64,000 nt of DNA from Halomonas daqiaonensis (GCF_900109725.1 NZ_FOBC01000016.1:1-64000); one strand, 5' to 3'; shown: positions 7,959 through 18,799, numbered from the stretch's first letter. Numbers and translations are program-made. The notes: a model not told the origin generated them from the sequence alone.

Positions 7959-10785
7959 AGTGACGCGTCTCGCCGGGGCCGTCCGGCAGGTTGCCGATGC
8001 AGCGCCCGCAGAGATCCGGATGCTCAGAGTGGGTGCCCACCTCCGGGCGGTGATGCCAGCAGCGCTCGCACTTGTTGTTGGGGCTCTCGGCCACGGCCAC
8101 CTTGAGTCCCTCGAGCTCGGTGGCCTCGGCGCCTTTGCCCTCCGCGAGCGGCGCCAGGCGCACCTCGCTGGTCAGCATCACGAAGCGCAGCTCGTCGCCC
8201 AGCTTGGCGAGTGTGGCCTGCAGGGCGTCGTCCACGTAGAGGGTGACCTCGGCGGCCAGGCTGCCCTTGATGGCCTTGGCGTTGCGGGCGTCCTCCAGGC
8301 ACTTGTTGACGGCCTGCTTGACCTCCAGCACCTGCTCCCAGAAGTCGCGGCCCATGGCGGCGTCATCGGCGAGCGTCTCGAGCCCGGTGAAGTACTTGGC
8401 CAGCAGCACGCTGTCGCCGCGCTTTCCCGGGATATTCTCGTAGATCTCCTCGGCGGTGAAGGAGAGGATCGGCGCCACCCAGCGCACCAGCGCCTCGACC
8501 ACCTGGTAGAGCGCGGTCTGGGCGCTGCGGCGCGCCACGGAGTCGGCCTGGGTGGTGTACTGGCGATCCTTGATCACGTCCAGATAGAAGCCGCCCAGCT
8601 CCCGTGCACAGAAGCCGTGCACCTGCTGGTAGACGTCGAGGAAGCGATACTCCTCGTAGGCGGTCTCGATGCGCGCCTGCAACTGGGCGGCACGATCGAC
8701 CACCCACTGGTCCAGCGCCAGCATCTCGTTGAACGGCACGGCATCGCGATCCGGCTCGAAGCCATTGAGGTTGGCGAGCAGGAAACGCGAGGTGTTGCGG
8801 ATGCGGCGGTAGACATCGGCGGTGCGCTTGAGGATCTCGTCGGAAACCGCCATCTCGCCGCCATAGTCGGTGGAGGCCACCCAGAGGCGCAGGATGTCGG
8901 CGCCGAGCTTGTCCATCACCTCCTGGGGCGCCACCACGTTACCCACCGACTTGGACATCTTGCGGCCATGGGCGTCCACGGTGAAGCCGTGGGTGAGCAG
9001 GCCGCGATACGGTGGGTGGCCGTCGATGGCGCAGCCGGTGAGCAGCGAGGAATGAAACCAGCCGCGGTGCTGGTCGGAGCCCTCCAGGTAGAGATCGGCG
9101 CGCGGGCCACTCTCGTGGCCATGGGGGTGCGAGCCACGCAGCACGTGGCGGTGAGTTGTGCCGGAATCGAACCAGACGTCCAGGGTGTCGGTGACCTTGT
9201 CGTAGTCAGCAGCTTCTTCGCCCAGCAGCTCCGCCGGGTCGAGGCGGAACCAGGCGTCGATGCCCTCCTGCTCCACGAGCTGGGCGGCCATCTCCATCAG
9301 CGCCACGGTGCGCGGGTGCAGCTCACCGGTCGCCTTGTGCAGGAAGAAGGGGATCGGCACGCCCCAGTTGCGCTGGCGGGAGATGCACCAGTCCGGGCGG
9401 TTGGCGATCATGCTGTGCAGGCGCGCCTGGCCCCAGGCCGGCGTAAAGGTGGTCGCCTCGATGCCGGCCAGCGCCCGCTCACGCAGGGTCTTGCCGTCGC
9501 GACCCTCTAGGTCCATACCCACGAACCACTGGGCAGTGGCGCGGTAGATCACCGGGGTCTTGTGGCGCCAGCAGTGCATGTAGCTGTGGGTGATGGTCTG
9601 GTGGGCCATCAGCGCGCTCACTTCGTCGAGCTTGGCGACGATCTGCAGGTTGGCCTTCCAGATCATCTGGCCGCCGAAGAACGGCAGGTCATCGACATAG
9701 ACGCCGTTGCCCTGCACCGGGCTCTCGATCTCGTCGAATTCCATGCCGTGGGCTCGGCAGGTGACGAAGTCGTCGACGCCGTAGGCCGGGGCCGAGTGGA
9801 CGATACCGGTGCTGCCGACCTCGACCTCGACATAGTCGGCCAGGTAGACCGGCGACAGACGGTCATAGAAGGGATGCTGAAATTCCAGTCCGTCGAGGCG
9901 CTCGCCGGTGGCGGTTGCAATGATCTCGCCTTCCAGCCCGAAGCGCTCGAGGCACGACTCCACCAGTTCCTCGGCCAGCACCAGCAGCCGCTCGCCGGTA
10001 TCCACTAGGGCATAAGTGAACTCGGGATGTACGTTAAGCGCCTGGTTGGCGGGGATGGTCCAGGGCGTGGTGGTCCAGATCACGATGGCCGCCGGCTTGG
10101 AAAGCCGGTCGAGGCCGAAGGCCGCGGCCAGGCGGTCGGCATCTTCCACCGGGAAGGCGACGTCGATGGCGTCGGACTTCTTGTCCTGGTATTCCACCTC
10201 GGCCTCGGCCAGCGCCGAGCCACAGTCGAAGCACCAGTTGACGGGCTTCAGGCCCTTGAAGACATAGCCGGCCTCGACCATCTCGGCCAGCGCGCGGATC
10301 TCGCCGGCCTCGTTGGCGTAGTCCATGGAGCGGTAGGGCTTGTCCCAGTCGCCGATCACGCCCAGGCGCACGAAGTCGGCGAGCTGGCCATGGATCTGTT
10401 CGGCGGCGTACTCGCGACACAGCTCGCGGGCCTTGCCCGGCTCGAGGTGCTTGCCGTGGGTGGTCTCCACCTTGTGCTCGATGGGCAGGCCGTGGCAGTC
10501 CCAGCCGGGCACGTAGGGGGCATCGAAGCCGGCCAGGTTCTTCGACTTGACGATGATGTCCTTGAGGATCTTGTTGACGGCATGACCGATGTGGATGCTG
10601 CCGTTGGCGTAGGGAGGGCCGTCGTGAAGCACGAACAGCTCCCTGCCCTGGCGCTCCTCACGCAGACGATGGTAAAGGTCCATCTCCTTCCACTGCGCCA
10701 CCCGGGCGGGCTCCTTCTTGGGCAGCATGCCGCGCATCGGAAAGTCGGTTTCTGGCAGATTCAGCGTGTGCTTGTAGTCGCTCAT
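7951..10785 (-). CDS. ileS: Isoleucyl-tRNA synthetase
   Basis: This 944-residue class I synthetase charges tRNA-Ile. It shows the HIGH signature in NGSIHIGHA (65-68), a KMSKS loop ([10 protein letters not shown]), the CP1 editing domain, the anticodon-binding domain and a C-terminal zinc finger with cysteines in CERCWHHRP and LCGRCI. Length and architecture match the bacterial type I enzyme. It lies 10 bp after ribF and overlaps lspA by 8 bp on the minus strand. Long open frames on the opposite strand here are shadows of the GC-rich codons. Confidence 0.97.
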   Translation of the reverse strand: MSDYKHTLNLPETDFPMRGMLPKKEPARVAQWKEMDLYHRLREERQGRELFVLHDGPPYANGSIHIGHAVNKILKDIIVKSKNLAGFDAPYVPGWDCHGLPIEHKVETTHGKHLEPGKARELCREYAAEQIHGQLADFVRLGVIGDWDKPYRSMDYANEAGEIRALAEMVEAGYVFKGLKPVNWCFDCGSALAEAEVEYQDKKSDAIDVAFPVEDADRLAAAFGLDRLSKPAAIVIWTTTPWTIPANQALNVHPEFTYALVDTGERLLVLAEELVESCLERFGLEGEIIATATGERLDGLEFQHPFYDRLSPVYLADYVEVEVGSTGIVHSAPAYGVDDFVTCRAHGMEFDEIESPVQGNGVYVDDLPFFGGQMIWKANLQIVAKLDEVSALMAHQTITHSYMHCWRHKTPVIYRATAQWFVGMDLEGRDGKTLRERALAGIEATTFTPAWGQARLHSMIANRPDWCISRQRNWGVPIPFFLHKATGELHPRTVALMEMAAQLVEQEGIDAWFRLDPAELLGEEAADYDKVTDTLDVWFDSGTTHRHVLRGSHPHGHESGPRADLYLEGSDQHRGWFHSSLLTGCAIDGHPPYRGLLTHGFTVDAHGRKMSKSVGNVVAPQEVMDKLGADILRLWVASTDYGGEMAVSDEILKRTADVYRRIRNTSRFLLANLNGFEPDRDAVPFNEMLALDQWVVDRAAQLQARIETAYEEYRFLDVYQQVHGFCARELGGFYLDVIKDRQYTTQADSVARRSAQTALYQVVEALVRWVAPILSFTAEEIYENIPGKRGDSVLLAKYFTGLETLADDAAMGRDFWEQVLEVKQAVNKCLEDARNAKAIKGSLAAEVTLYVDDALQATLAKLGDELRFVMLTSEVRLAPLAEGKGAEATELEGLKVAVAESPNNKCERCWHHRPEVGTHSEHPDLCGRCIGNLPDGPGETRHYA

Positions 10786-10795
10786 ATCCTGGGGG

Positions 10796-11881
10796 TCAGC
10801 CGTCGTCGTGGTCGGCGGGATGGCCCGCCGAGGAATCGGAAGTCACGGCCTCGCGCGCCAGCGGCGCCGATGCCAGAGGAAGAGAATCGTCCGCGCCGGC
10901 ATGCCCGGCAACGGCACCAGCGGCGGGGTGCTGTAGAACGGCACCGGCGGCGGGGTGCTGAAGAAAGAAGGCGCGAGCGCGTGCCTGGTCGGTGCGAATC
11001 TGCGCCTTGAGCTCGTCGAAGTGGGCGAACTTCACCTCGCCGCGCAGCTTGGCGCAGGGGAACACCGTGAGGCGCTCACCGTAGAGGTCACCGTCGAAAT
11101 CGAAGAGGTGCACCTCGAGCACCGGCCGCTCGCTGCCCACCGTGGGGCGCCAGCCGATGTTGGCCACGCCAGGCAGGCAGCGCCCGTCGGGGAGTTCGGT
11201 GACAACCGCATAGACGCCCTGCAGGGCCAGCGACAGGGCCGGCTGCGGCAGGTTGGCGGTAGGCACGCCGATGGTGCGGCCCAGCTGGCGGTCGGGCACC
11301 ACCCGGCCGCCCAGCCGGTAGGGCTGGCCCAGCAAGCGCGCCGCAGCGGCGAAGTTGCCACTGGCCAGCAGGGTACGCACCCGGGTGCTGGAGACCCGCT
11401 CGCCGTCGATGGTGAAAGTGCGAGTATGCTCGACGCCAAAGCCGCGGGACTCCCCCACCTCGGTGAGCAGATGGAAGTCGCCGCGGCGGTCGCAGCCGAA
11501 ACGGAAGTCGTCGCCCACCACCAGGTGGCGTACGCCCAGGCCGTCCACCAGCACCCGCTCGATGAACTCCAGCGCGGTCAAGCTACGCAGGGCGTCGTTG
11601 AAGGGCAGGCAGAGGATGGAGTCGACCCCGCATTCGCCGAGCAGCGCCACCTTGTCGCGCAGGCGGGTCAGCCGCGGCGGCGCCTGGTCGCCGGCGAAGA
11701 ACTCACGCGGCTGAGGTTCGAAGACCACCACGGTCACTGGCAGGCCGAGCCGGGCGGCATGCTCGCGGCACTGCTCGAGGATCGCCCGGTGGCCGCGGTG
11801 CACGCCATCGAAGTTGCCGATGGTGGCCACGCAGCCGCGATCCTCGTCACGCAGGTTGTGCAGTCCTCGAATCACTCGCAT
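10796..11881 (-). CDS. ribF: Bifunctional riboflavin kinase/FAD synthetase, with C-terminal extension
   Basis: RibF makes FMN and FAD from riboflavin. The N-terminal nucleotidyltransferase half carries [11 protein letters not shown] (about 22-32), and the flavokinase half carries [11 protein letters not shown] and LYGERLTVF. Residues up to about 310 match the usual length. The last ~50 residues form an Ala/Gly-rich extension in which LQHPAAGAV occurs twice in tandem; it is not part of either catalytic domain. It lies 10 bp before ileS. The start at 11881 ([10 protein letters not shown]) matches the family. Confidence 0.95.
   Translation of the reverse strand: MRVIRGLHNLRDEDRGCVATIGNFDGVHRGHRAILEQCREHAARLGLPVTVVVFEPQPREFFAGDQAPPRLTRLRDKVALLGECGVDSILCLPFNDALRSLTALEFIERVLVDGLGVRHLVVGDDFRFGCDRRGDFHLLTEVGESRGFGVEHTRTFTIDGERVSSTRVRTLLASGNFAAAARLLGQPYRLGGRVVPDRQLGRTIGVPTANLPQPALSLALQGVYAVVTELPDGRCLPGVANIGWRPTVGSERPVLEVHLFDFDGDLYGERLTVFPCAKLRGEVKFAHFDELKAQIRTDQARARAFFLQHPAAGAVLQHPAAGAVAGHAGADDSLPLASAPLAREAVTSDSSAGHPADHDDG
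10911..10964. repeat. 27-bp tandem duplication inside ribF
   Basis: Two near-identical 27-bp units (10911-10937 and 10938-10964) sit at the 3' end of ribF and encode LQHPAAGAV twice. They differ at very few positions, indicating a recent in-frame duplication. Confidence 0.85.
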
Positions 11882-11974
11882 GGGCGTCGTCGCGCTGGGA
11901 AATAAAGTCCACGATTATAACGGACCGGGGGCCCCTTGACAGCCGGCGCGGCTTGGTCTTTCCCGGCTGTTTCT

Positions 11975-12121
11975 TGTGGGAGCTGCGGTTCGATGCTTCG
12001 ACTGGCACGGTGATGGGTGCTCTCCGCTTATCGCCGTGCAAGCACAGCTCCCACATGCATCCCAAACCACCGGACATGAATTGTGGGAGCAACGCTTGCG
12101 TCGCGATCTGTCGCGAAGCGG
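11975..12121. repeat. REP-like palindromic elements between murJ and ribF
   Basis: TGTGGGAGCTG at 11975-11985 pairs with CAGCTCCCACA at 12045-12055 across a ~60-nt loop. A second TGTGGGAGC at 12082 is followed by AACGCTTGCGTCGCGA and further TCGCGA(A) motifs to about 12121. The GTGGGAGC...GCGTCGCGA pattern resembles intergenic REP elements of Pseudomonas and Halomonas. They lie in the 257-bp gap between the murJ stop and the ribF start and may act as mRNA-stabilising or transcription-attenuating structures. Confidence 0.65.
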
Positions 12122-12138
12122 CAGTTTGTTCGCATCCC

Positions 12139-13785
12139 TCACCCCTTCATCCGGAAATGCCGAATCCGTACCCCGAAGGCCATCAGCCAGGCGAAGTAGA
12201 CCGCCACCCCGGCGAGCACCAGCACTGCCAGCCAGCCGGCACGGGTCCAGACGCTCCAGTCGAGCCAGGCTTGCCACTCGGGCGCCAGCCAGGCCAGCCC
12301 CAGGCTCATCACCGTACAGCCGCCGAGCAGCTGCACGGCGTAGCGCCTCCAGCCGGGCTGGAAGACCAGTACACCCTGGCGGTAGAGCAGCCAGCCCAGC
12401 AGGCCGGCGTTCAGGAAGGCCGAGAGCGCCGTGGCCAGCGCCAGGCCGGCATGGGCCAGGGGCCAGACCAGGATCAGGTTGAAGACCATGTTGGCGACCA
12501 TGGCGATGATGCCCACCTTCACCGGAGTAGCGGTGTTCTGGCGGGCGAAGAAGCCCGGCGCCAGCACCTTGATCAGCATGAAGGCCACCAACCCGAAGGC
12601 ATAGGCCCGCAGACTCATCGCCGCCATGGCGATATCGTGCTCGGTCATGGCGCCATAGTGGAACAGGGCGATCAGCAGCGGCTCGGCCAACACGGCCAGG
12701 GCCAGGGCGGCGGGCAAGCCGAGCAGCAACACGGTACGGATCGCCCAGTCGAGCATGGCGGCGAAGTGCTCGCCGGACTGCTCGGCATGGCGCCTGGAGA
12801 GCGCCGGCAGAATCACCGTGCCGATGGCGATGCCGAACACCCCCAGCGGCAGCTCCACCAGGCGATCCGAGTAGTAGAGCCAGGAAACGCTGCCCGCCGC
12901 CAGCAGCGAGGCCAGCACGGTGTCGAGCAGGAGGTTGATCTGCGAGACCGAGACGCCGAACAGCGCCGGTGCCATGAGCCGCAGGATGCGCCGCACGCCG
13001 CTGTGGGCGAAATCGGGCCAGGGTCGCGGCAGCAGTCCCAACCGCGCGAGGAAGGGCACCTGGAAGGCCAACTGGGCGCCGCCGGCAATCAGCACGCCCC
13101 AAGCCAGCGCCATGGCCGGCTCCTCGAACAGCGGCGTAAGCAGGATTGCCGCGCCGATCAGCGAGAGGTTGAGCAGCACCGGGGTGAAGGCCGGAACGGC
13201 GAAGCGGTTCCAGGTGTTGAGCGTGCTGCCGGCGAAGGCGGTGAGAGAGATCAGCAGCAGGTACGGGAAAGTGAGCCGCAGCATGTCGGCGGTCAGCGCC
13301 AGCTTCTCCGGGTCGCGCCCGAAGCCGGGCGCGAAGGCCCACACCAGCCAGGGCGAGGCGAGCATGGCCAGCGCCGTGATCAGCGCCAGTACCGACGCGA
13401 GGCTACCGGCCACCGCATCGAGCAGTTCCTTCACCTCGCGCTTGCTGCCCCGCGTGGCGTACTCCGAGAGCACCGGCACGAAGGCCTGGTTGAAGGCCCC
13501 TTCGGCGAACAGGCGGCGCAGAAAGTTAGGGATCTTGAAGGCGACGAAGAAGGCGTCGGCCCCGTCGCCGGCACCGAACAGGGTGGCGATCACCACGTCG
13601 CGCGCCAGCCCCATCACCCGCGAGAGCATGGTCATCATGCTGACCACCAGCCCGGAGCGCATCAGGCCACCGGCCTTGGGCGCCACCACGCGGTCATGTT
13701 CCTCGACGGCCGGCGGGCGAGGCGCGTCGTCAGGCGTCTTTCGTTCGTCGTCCCGGGATTCGGGCGGCTGTTCGTGCTCCGTCAC
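12139..13785 (-). CDS. murJ: Lipid II flippase MurJ (MviN)
   Basis: MurJ moves lipid II across the inner membrane for peptidoglycan synthesis. The core begins MRSGLVVSMMTMLSRVMGLA, followed by RDVVIATLFGAGDGADAFFV, and carries about 14 membrane spans, matching the MOP-superfamily flippase. The start is uncertain. The GTG at 13785 has a GAGGA site eight bases upstream and adds a charged ~41-residue tail; the family-length start would be the ATG at 13662 (507 residues). It lies downstream of rpsT and upstream of ribF, as in Pseudomonas. Confidence 0.93.
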   Translation of the reverse strand: MTEHEQPPESRDDERKTPDDAPRPPAVEEHDRVVAPKAGGLMRSGLVVSMMTMLSRVMGLARDVVIATLFGAGDGADAFFVAFKIPNFLRRLFAEGAFNQAFVPVLSEYATRGSKREVKELLDAVAGSLASVLALITALAMLASPWLVWAFAPGFGRDPEKLALTADMLRLTFPYLLLISLTAFAGSTLNTWNRFAVPAFTPVLLNLSLIGAAILLTPLFEEPAMALAWGVLIAGGAQLAFQVPFLARLGLLPRPWPDFAHSGVRRILRLMAPALFGVSVSQINLLLDTVLASLLAAGSVSWLYYSDRLVELPLGVFGIAIGTVILPALSRRHAEQSGEHFAAMLDWAIRTVLLLGLPAALALAVLAEPLLIALFHYGAMTEHDIAMAAMSLRAYAFGLVAFMLIKVLAPGFFARQNTATPVKVGIIAMVANMVFNLILVWPLAHAGLALATALSAFLNAGLLGWLLYRQGVLVFQPGWRRYAVQLLGGCTVMSLGLAWLAPEWQAWLDWSVWTRAGWLAVLVLAGVAVYFAWLMAFGVRIRHFRMKG

Positions 13786-13840
13786 CGTCTCTATCCTCGT
13801 TCGGTGCCCTCGGCGGGCACTCGGCAAGAGTCACAGGCAC

Positions 13841-13866
13841 AAAAAAACCGGCCGCAGCCGGTTTTC
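13841..13866 (-). terminator. Terminator after rpsT
   Basis: On the minus strand ACCGGC-TGCG-GCCGGT is followed by TTTTTT, a compact GC stem with a U-tract, 18 bp after the rpsT stop and before murJ. Confidence 0.85.
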
Positions 13867-13883
13867 CTTCTGGCGCTCCCGGC

Positions 13884-14150
13884 TTACGCCGCGAGTGCCT
13901 TGATGCGCTTGTTCAGGCGGCTCTTCAGGCGCGCGGCCTTCTTCTTGGAGAGCACGTCCTTGTCGGCGATGCGGTCGATGACCGGCTGCGCCTGCTTGAA
14001 GGCGTCCATGGCCTGGGCGTGGTCACCGCCGTTGATGGCCTTGACGACGTGCTTGATGTAGGTACGGACCATGCTGCGCTGGCTCGCCTTGAGGACACGA
14101 CGGCCTTCCGACTGACGGGCACGCTTGCGGGCTTGCTTGCTGTTCGCCAC
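13884..14150 (-). CDS. rpsT: 30S ribosomal protein S20
   Basis: The 88-residue, strongly basic protein starts MANSKQARKRARQSEGRR and ends LNKRIKALAA, matching S20, a primary 16S rRNA binder. It has its own terminator downstream, and the 205-bp gap to proB upstream should hold its promoter, though I see no clear -10/-35 pair there. Length equals the family norm. Confidence 0.97.
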   Translation of the reverse strand: MANSKQARKRARQSEGRRVLKASQRSMVRTYIKHVVKAINGGDHAQAMDAFKQAQPVIDRIADKDVLSKKKAARLKSRLNKRIKALAA

Positions 14151-14355
14151 TGACTGTCTCCTTGGAGAAAGTTGTGGTCGCCATCTGTGGGCGACACTTG
14201 ATAACGGTATGATCCAACAGGGAAATAAAAAATCCCCGCCGGCCTGGCCATATTGCCGGCTGCGCTATTGAACGCAGTCGCTTAGGGGCCGTGTCTGAGA
14301 GGATGGCGCATCCTATCACGCCAACCCCGTGCTTGCCATAGTTCTTGCGGGAGTG

Positions 14356-15495
14356 CTACAGCACCACCAGGTTGTCGCGGTGGATCAACTCCGGCGATTC
14401 CATGTAGCCGAGGATGGCCTCGATCTGGTGGCTGGGCTTGCCGACCAGCAGGCGGGCTTCGTCGGCGCCGTAGTTGACCAGTCCCTTGGCCACGCGACGC
14501 CCCTGGTCATCGACGCAGAGCACCATGTCGCCACGACGAAACTGGCCACTTACCGCGGTCACCCCGACCGCCAACAGGCTGGAGCCGCTGCTCTTGAGCA
14601 CCTTCACCGCGCCGGCATCCAGCGTCAGGGTGCCGCGCACTTGCAGCTGCCCCGCCAGCCAGCGCTTGCGCGCTGCCATGGGCGCTTGCTCGGGCAGCAA
14701 CAGGGTACCCAATCGCTCACCCTCAAGCAGACGGCCGAGCACTGCCGGCTGGCGGCCGCTGGCGATCACCGTGACCGCGCCGGAACGGGCCGCGAGCTGG
14801 GCCGCCCGCACCTTGGTGGTCATGCCGCCACGACCCAGCACCCCGCCGCCGCCGGCCACCGCGGCCAGGCTCGGGTCGTCGGCACGCCCCTCGGCGATCA
14901 GCCGCGCCTCGGGGTGGCTGCGCGGGTCGGCATCGAACAGCCCCTCCTGATCGGTGAGGATGACCAGGGCGTCGGCCTCCAGCAGGTTGGCCACCAGGGC
15001 CCCTAGGGTGTCGTTGTCGCCGAAGCGGATCTCGTCGGTGACCACGGTGTCGTTCTCGTTGACCACCGGCACCACCCCCAGCGATACCAGAGTGCGCAGC
15101 GCCGAGCGGGCGTTGAGGTAGCGCTTGCGGTTAGAGAGGTCGTCGTGGGTGAGCAGCACCTGGGCGGTAATCAGACCGTGGCGGGCGAAGTGACCCTCGT
15201 AGCATTGGGTGAGGCCATTCTGGCCCACCGCTGCCGCGGCCTGGAGCTCGTGGACCGCCGAGGGCCGAACCTGCCAGCGCAGGCGCACCATGCCGGCAGC
15301 CACCGCACCGGAGGAGACCAGCACCACCTCGATGCCTCGGTGATGCAGTTCGGCGATCTGATCAACCCAGCCACCGATGGCCGCCTCGTCGAGGCCGCGG
15401 CCGTCATTTGTCAGCAGCGCACTGCCGATCTTTACCACCACCCGGCGGGCGCCCATCAGCGCCTCGCGGCCTGCCACCTGCTCGTTGTGCTCCAT
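14356..15495 (-). CDS. proB: Glutamate 5-kinase
   Basis: ProB phosphorylates glutamate in the first step of proline synthesis, a pathway also used for osmotic adjustment. The 379-residue protein has the amino-acid kinase domain ([40 protein letters not shown]-like [11 protein letters not shown]) and a C-terminal PUA domain. The ATG at 15495 (MEHNEQ) gives the usual length; the open frame upstream to 15732 overlaps obgE and is not real. It follows obgE by 13 bp, so the two are probably cotranscribed. Confidence 0.95.
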   Translation of the reverse strand: MEHNEQVAGREALMGARRVVVKIGSALLTNDGRGLDEAAIGGWVDQIAELHHRGIEVVLVSSGAVAAGMVRLRWQVRPSAVHELQAAAAVGQNGLTQCYEGHFARHGLITAQVLLTHDDLSNRKRYLNARSALRTLVSLGVVPVVNENDTVVTDEIRFGDNDTLGALVANLLEADALVILTDQEGLFDADPRSHPEARLIAEGRADDPSLAAVAGGGGVLGRGGMTTKVRAAQLAARSGAVTVIASGRQPAVLGRLLEGERLGTLLLPEQAPMAARKRWLAGQLQVRGTLTLDAGAVKVLKSSGSSLLAVGVTAVSGQFRRGDMVLCVDDQGRRVAKGLVNYGADEARLLVGKPSHQIEAILGYMESPELIHRDNLVVL

Positions 15496-15508
15496 TCGCT
15501 CACGATCC

Positions 15509-16696
15509 TCAGGGCGCGTACTCGACCTCGACGTCGAAGTCGTCGTCATCGAAATCGTCGTCATCCTCGTCGTCGCGCTTGCGCTTGCGACCCAGGCGGG
15601 CCTCGGTGCGGGCCACCGCCTCGTCCTCCATCCGCACGCGCATCTCGCGGGCCCGCTCGGCGGCCTCCTCGTCCTCGTTCTCGAGGCGACGCTGCTCGGT
15701 GAGCCAGCGGTGGGCGGCCTGGACCAGGGCATCGGTGCCGTCGCTGGAGATCGCCGAGATACGAAACACCGGTCCCTCCCAGCCGAGCCGGCGAACGATC
15801 TTGTCGGCTACCGCCTCGCGCTCCTCGGCCGGCAGCAGGTCGAGCTTGTTGAGCACCAGCCAGCGCGGCAGCTCGGCCAGCGCCGGCGAGAACTCGCCCA
15901 GCTCGTGAATGATCGCCTCGGCGGCCTCCACCGGGTCGGATTCGTCGAAAGGCGCGACGTCGACCACGTGGAACAACAGCCGGGTGCGGGTCAGGTGCTT
16001 GAGAAAGCGAAGCCCGAGGCCGGCGCCGTCCGAGGCGCCCTCGATCAGGCCGGGCACGTCGGCCATCACGAAGTGCTCGTGCAGGCCGAGCTGCACCACG
16101 CCCAGGTTAGGCACCAGAGTAGTGAACGGATAGTTGGCCACCTTGGGCTTGGCCGCGGAGACGGAGCGGATCAGCGTCGATTTTCCGGCATTGGGCATGC
16201 CCAGCAGGCCCACGTCGGCCATCACCTTCATCTCGAAGCGCAGATTGCGACGCTCGCCTTCGGTGCCCGGCGTAGTTCGCCGCGGTGCCCGGTTGGTGGA
16301 GGACTTGAAGTGGATGTTGCCAAGCCCCCGACGACCACCCTGGGCGACCGGCACCACCTGCCCGATCTCGGTGACGTCGGCGATCACCTCGAGGGTGTCC
16401 TCATCGATCACCGTGGTGCCTACCGGCACCTTGACGTGCAGATCCTCGCCGGCGCGCCCGCTCATCTGTCGCCCCATGCCGGGCTGGCCATTCTGCGCCT
16501 TGTAGAAGCGCTGATACTTGAAGTCGATGAGGGTGTTGAGGGCATCGTCACCGATCAGGTAGACGGTGCCGCCATGGCCCCCATCGCCGCCGTCGGGGCC
16601 TCCCTTGGGCACGTATTTCTCGCGGCGGAAGCTCAGGCAGCCATTGCCGCCATTACCGGCTTCCACGATGATCGAGGCTTCGTCGACGAACTGCAT
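15509..16696 (-). CDS. obgE: GTPase ObgE/CgtA
   Basis: This 395-residue GTPase acts in 50S ribosome assembly and stress control. It has the glycine-rich Obg fold (1-158, with [13 protein letters not shown]), then the G domain with GMPNAGKST (166-174), DVPGLIEG (213-220) and NKLD. It ends in a very acidic tail rich in Asp ([20 protein letters not shown]), as in many halotolerant relatives. It lies downstream of rpmA, separated by a terminator hairpin, and upstream of proB. Confidence 0.97.
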   Translation of the reverse strand: MQFVDEASIIVEAGNGGNGCLSFRREKYVPKGGPDGGDGGHGGTVYLIGDDALNTLIDFKYQRFYKAQNGQPGMGRQMSGRAGEDLHVKVPVGTTVIDEDTLEVIADVTEIGQVVPVAQGGRRGLGNIHFKSSTNRAPRRTTPGTEGERRNLRFEMKVMADVGLLGMPNAGKSTLIRSVSAAKPKVANYPFTTLVPNLGVVQLGLHEHFVMADVPGLIEGASDGAGLGLRFLKHLTRTRLLFHVVDVAPFDESDPVEAAEAIIHELGEFSPALAELPRWLVLNKLDLLPAEEREAVADKIVRRLGWEGPVFRISAISSDGTDALVQAAHRWLTEQRRLENEDEEAAERAREMRVRMEDEAVARTEARLGRKRKRDDEDDDDFDDDDFDVEVEYAP

Positions 16697-16735
16697 CTCT
16701 TACTCTCCTGACGGCCTGTGCCGCCATGATACAAG

Positions 16736-16759
16736 AAGGCCCCGCCTGGGCGGGGCCTT
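16736..16759 (-). terminator. Terminator or attenuator after rpmA
   Basis: A perfect GC stem AAGGCCCCGCC / GGCGGGGCCTT with a 2-4 nt loop is followed on the minus strand by TTCTTG. It lies 21 bp after the rpmA stop and 40 bp before obgE. The weak U-tract suggests partial termination, limiting ribosomal-protein level transcription into obgE. Confidence 0.75.
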
Positions 16760-16780
16760 CTCGCTGCAAGCATCAGTGCC

Positions 16781-17038
16781 TCAGGCAGAGACGATACTGA
16801 CGAACTTGCGATTCTTCGGACCCTTGGTCTCGAACTTGACCACGCCCTCGTCCAGCGCGAACAGCGTGTGGTCCTTGCCGATACCGACGCCGGTGCCAGC
16901 ATGGAACTTGGTGCCACGCTGACGCACGATAATGTTGCCCGGGTTGACGACCTGGCCGCCGAACAGCTTTACGCCGAGGCGTTTGGATTCGCTGTCGCGA
17001 CCGTTACGTGTGGAGCCCGCTGCCTTCTTGTGAGCCAT
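16781..17038 (-). CDS. rpmA: 50S ribosomal protein L27
   Basis: The 85-residue protein starts [20 protein letters not shown] and contains [20 protein letters not shown], the L27 signature; its N-terminal tail reaches the peptidyl-transferase centre. It follows rplU by 58 bp on the minus strand, the conserved rplU-rpmA-obgE order. Confidence 0.97.
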   Translation of the reverse strand: MAHKKAAGSTRNGRDSESKRLGVKLFGGQVVNPGNIIVRQRGTKFHAGTGVGIGKDHTLFALDEGVVKFETKGPKNRKFVSIVSA

Positions 17039-17096
17039 TGCAAAGTCCTCGCTCGTTCAGGGGAATATCTCGAAAAGCGTTCCGCTGGCGCGGCGC

Positions 17097-17408
17097 TTAC
17101 GCGGAGATCCCGGTGATCTTGACTTCAGTGAACCACTGGCGGTGGCCCTGACGCTTCATGGAGTGCTTACGACGACGGAACTTGATGATGGTGACCTTGT
17201 CACCACGGCCGTGGGAGACGACCTCGGCTGCCACCTTGGCACCGTCGACCAGCGGGGCGCCAACCGTGACGTCCTCGTCGTTGCCCACCAGCAGAACCTC
17301 ATCGAACTCGATGGTGTCGCCGGTCGGCACTTCCAGCTTCTCGAGCTTGAGAGTCTGGCCTTCCTGAACGCGGTACTGCTTGCCACCGCTCTTGATAACT
17401 GCGTACAT
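17097..17408 (-). CDS. rplU: 50S ribosomal protein L21
   Basis: The 103-residue protein begins [14 protein letters not shown] and ends in the L21 signature ([21 protein letters not shown]). I chose the ATG at 17408 because it matches the family and has a GGAGAG site; the open frame extends upstream to 17873 but overlaps ispB and is spurious. It leads the rplU-rpmA unit and is preceded by a clear promoter. Confidence 0.97.
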   Translation of the reverse strand: MYAVIKSGGKQYRVQEGQTLKLEKLEVPTGDTIEFDEVLLVGNDEDVTVGAPLVDGAKVAAEVVSHGRGDKVTIIKFRRRKHSMKRQGHRQWFTEVKITGISA

Positions 17409-17513
17409 GCTTTTCTCTCCAGGACTCATCGGGTGTTGGCTCTTCATCGACCTGCTGCGAGTGGCGCCCCTTCCGGCAGCCATCTGACAGGGAGCAAGAT
17501 GAGTGGGTCGCAG

Positions 17514-17542
17514 ATTATAACCGCGGGCGAACGACCGTACAA
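17514..17542 (-). promoter_or_regulatory. Sigma-70 promoter for rplU-rpmA
   Basis: On the minus strand TTGTAC (17542-17537), a 17-bp spacer and TATAAT (17519-17514) give a near-consensus promoter about 105 bp upstream of the rplU start. The 292-bp gap is shared with the divergent ispB. Confidence 0.75.
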
Positions 17543-17700
17543 CCCGTGATGCGGGCTCGGAAAGCGATGCCGCCGACCCGGCCGAGGGCCCGGCAGAGCC
17601 GGCTTGACGCCCCCATAGGGGGCCCATAGCATGGCCGGCAACCCGAAGCCAGAAGGGGCGCCTCTCGCCCCGGCACCCATTACTCGTCGAAACCACCCCC

Positions 17701-18708
17701 ATGCCTGCCAACGCCGCACCGCCCCAGTCATCCCGCCCCGCCCCTGCGTCGCCGCTCCACGCCGCGGTCGCCGATGACTTCCTCGCCGTGAACCGCACGA
17801 TCATGGACCAGCTTGCCTCGCGCATCCCGCTGGTGGAGACCATTGGCCAGTACATCATCGAGAGCGGCGGCAAGCGGCTGCGCCCGCTGCTGGTGCTGCT
17901 GGCGGCGCGCTCGCTGGGCTATCAGGGCAACCGACACATCACCCTGGCCACCCTGGTCGAGTTCATGCACACCTCGACGCTACTGCATGACGACGTGGTC
18001 GACGAGTCCCATATGCGCCGCGGCAAGGCCACGGCCAACGATGCCTGGGGGAATGCCCCCTCGGTGCTGGTGGGCGATTTCCTCTATTCACGCTCTTTCC
18101 AGATGATGGTGGAAGTGGGCTCCATGCGCATCATGGACGTGCTCTCGCGGGCTACCTGCACCATCGCTGAGGGCGAGGTGCAGCAGCTCACCAACGTGGG
18201 TAATCCCGACACAGACGAAGCAGCCTATTTCGAGACCATCCAGGGCAAGACCGCCATGCTCTTCGAGGCGGCCAGCCATAGCGGCGCCATCCTCGCCGAT
18301 GCCAGCCCCGACCAGGAGGCGGCCCTCCAGCACTACGGCCGCTACCTGGGCCTGGCCTTCCAGTTGATCGATGACCTGCTCGACTACCAGGGCGACGCCG
18401 AGGCGATGGGCAAGAACGTGGGCGACGACCTGGCCGAGGGCAAGCCGACCCTGCCGCTGATCCAGGCCATGGCCGCCGGCACCCCGGCGCAGCGAAAGCT
18501 GGTGCGTGAGGCTATTCGCAAGGGCGGCCTCGACCACTTGGATGAGGTGCTCACTATCGTCCGCGACACCGGCGCCCTGGACTATACCCGGGCCCGCGCC
18601 GAGGAGATGGCCGACAAGGCCCTGGTACAGCTCAACGCCCTGCCCGAGAGCCCCTTCCGCGACAGCATGGCCCAGCTCGCCCGCCTAGCCGTCGACCGGC
18701 AGACGTGA
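17701..18708 (+). CDS. ispB: Octaprenyl/polyprenyl diphosphate synthase
   Basis: This trans-prenyltransferase (335 residues) makes the quinone side chain. Its two aspartate motifs are DDVVD (97-101) and DDLLD (224-228), with GGKRLRP (56-62) for IPP binding. It is divergent from rplU, the usual arrangement. The N-terminal ~15 residues are Pro/Ala-rich and may be an over-extension. Chain length (C40 versus C45) cannot be read from the sequence. Confidence 0.94.
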   Translation: MPANAAPPQSSRPAPASPLHAAVADDFLAVNRTIMDQLASRIPLVETIGQYIIESGGKRLRPLLVLLAARSLGYQGNRHITLATLVEFMHTSTLLHDDVVDESHMRRGKATANDAWGNAPSVLVGDFLYSRSFQMMVEVGSMRIMDVLSRATCTIAEGEVQQLTNVGNPDTDEAAYFETIQGKTAMLFEAASHSGAILADASPDQEAALQHYGRYLGLAFQLIDDLLDYQGDAEAMGKNVGDDLAEGKPTLPLIQAMAAGTPAQRKLVREAIRKGGLDHLDEVLTIVRDTGALDYTRARAEEMADKALVQLNALPESPFRDSMAQLARLAVDRQT

Positions 18709-18732
18709 GCGGTGCACAGCCGCTCGAGGGGC

Positions 18733-18760
18733 TTGCATGCCGGCAAGGCTTGGGTATAAT
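18733..18760 (+). promoter_or_regulatory. Promoter of tRNA-Pro
   Basis: TTGCAT (18733-18738), a 16-bp spacer and TATAAT (18755-18760) lie 40 bp before the tRNA, followed by a GC-rich discriminator (TCGCCCC), as in stringently controlled stable-RNA promoters. Confidence 0.75.
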
Positions 18761-18799
18761 TCGCCCCGTCGGTCGCCAAGGGTCCGGCACAAGAAGATT

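Noticed and set aside
7828..9510. Long open frame on the plus strand opposite ileS
   Set aside because: It mirrors ileS codons, has no recognisable domain, and GC-rich genes routinely give such antisense frames.
11940..11970. Stem ACAGCCGG/CCGGCTGT as a terminator of murJ
   Set aside because: No T-run follows on the minus strand, where murJ is read; left unassigned.
11953..14061. Long plus-strand open frame opposite murJ and rpsT
   Set aside because: His/Gln/Gly/Arg-rich low-complexity product, crosses two real genes and a terminator, and has no family resemblance.
14220..14265. GCCGGC-type stem followed by a T-run after proB
   Set aside because: Stem and T-run are separated by GGGGA and the pairing is ambiguous, so I did not list it as a terminator.
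17537..17542. TGTAC(A)-like hexamer in the rplU promoter as a LitR site
   Set aside because: It coincides with the -35 of a good sigma-70 promoter and has no second half-site.
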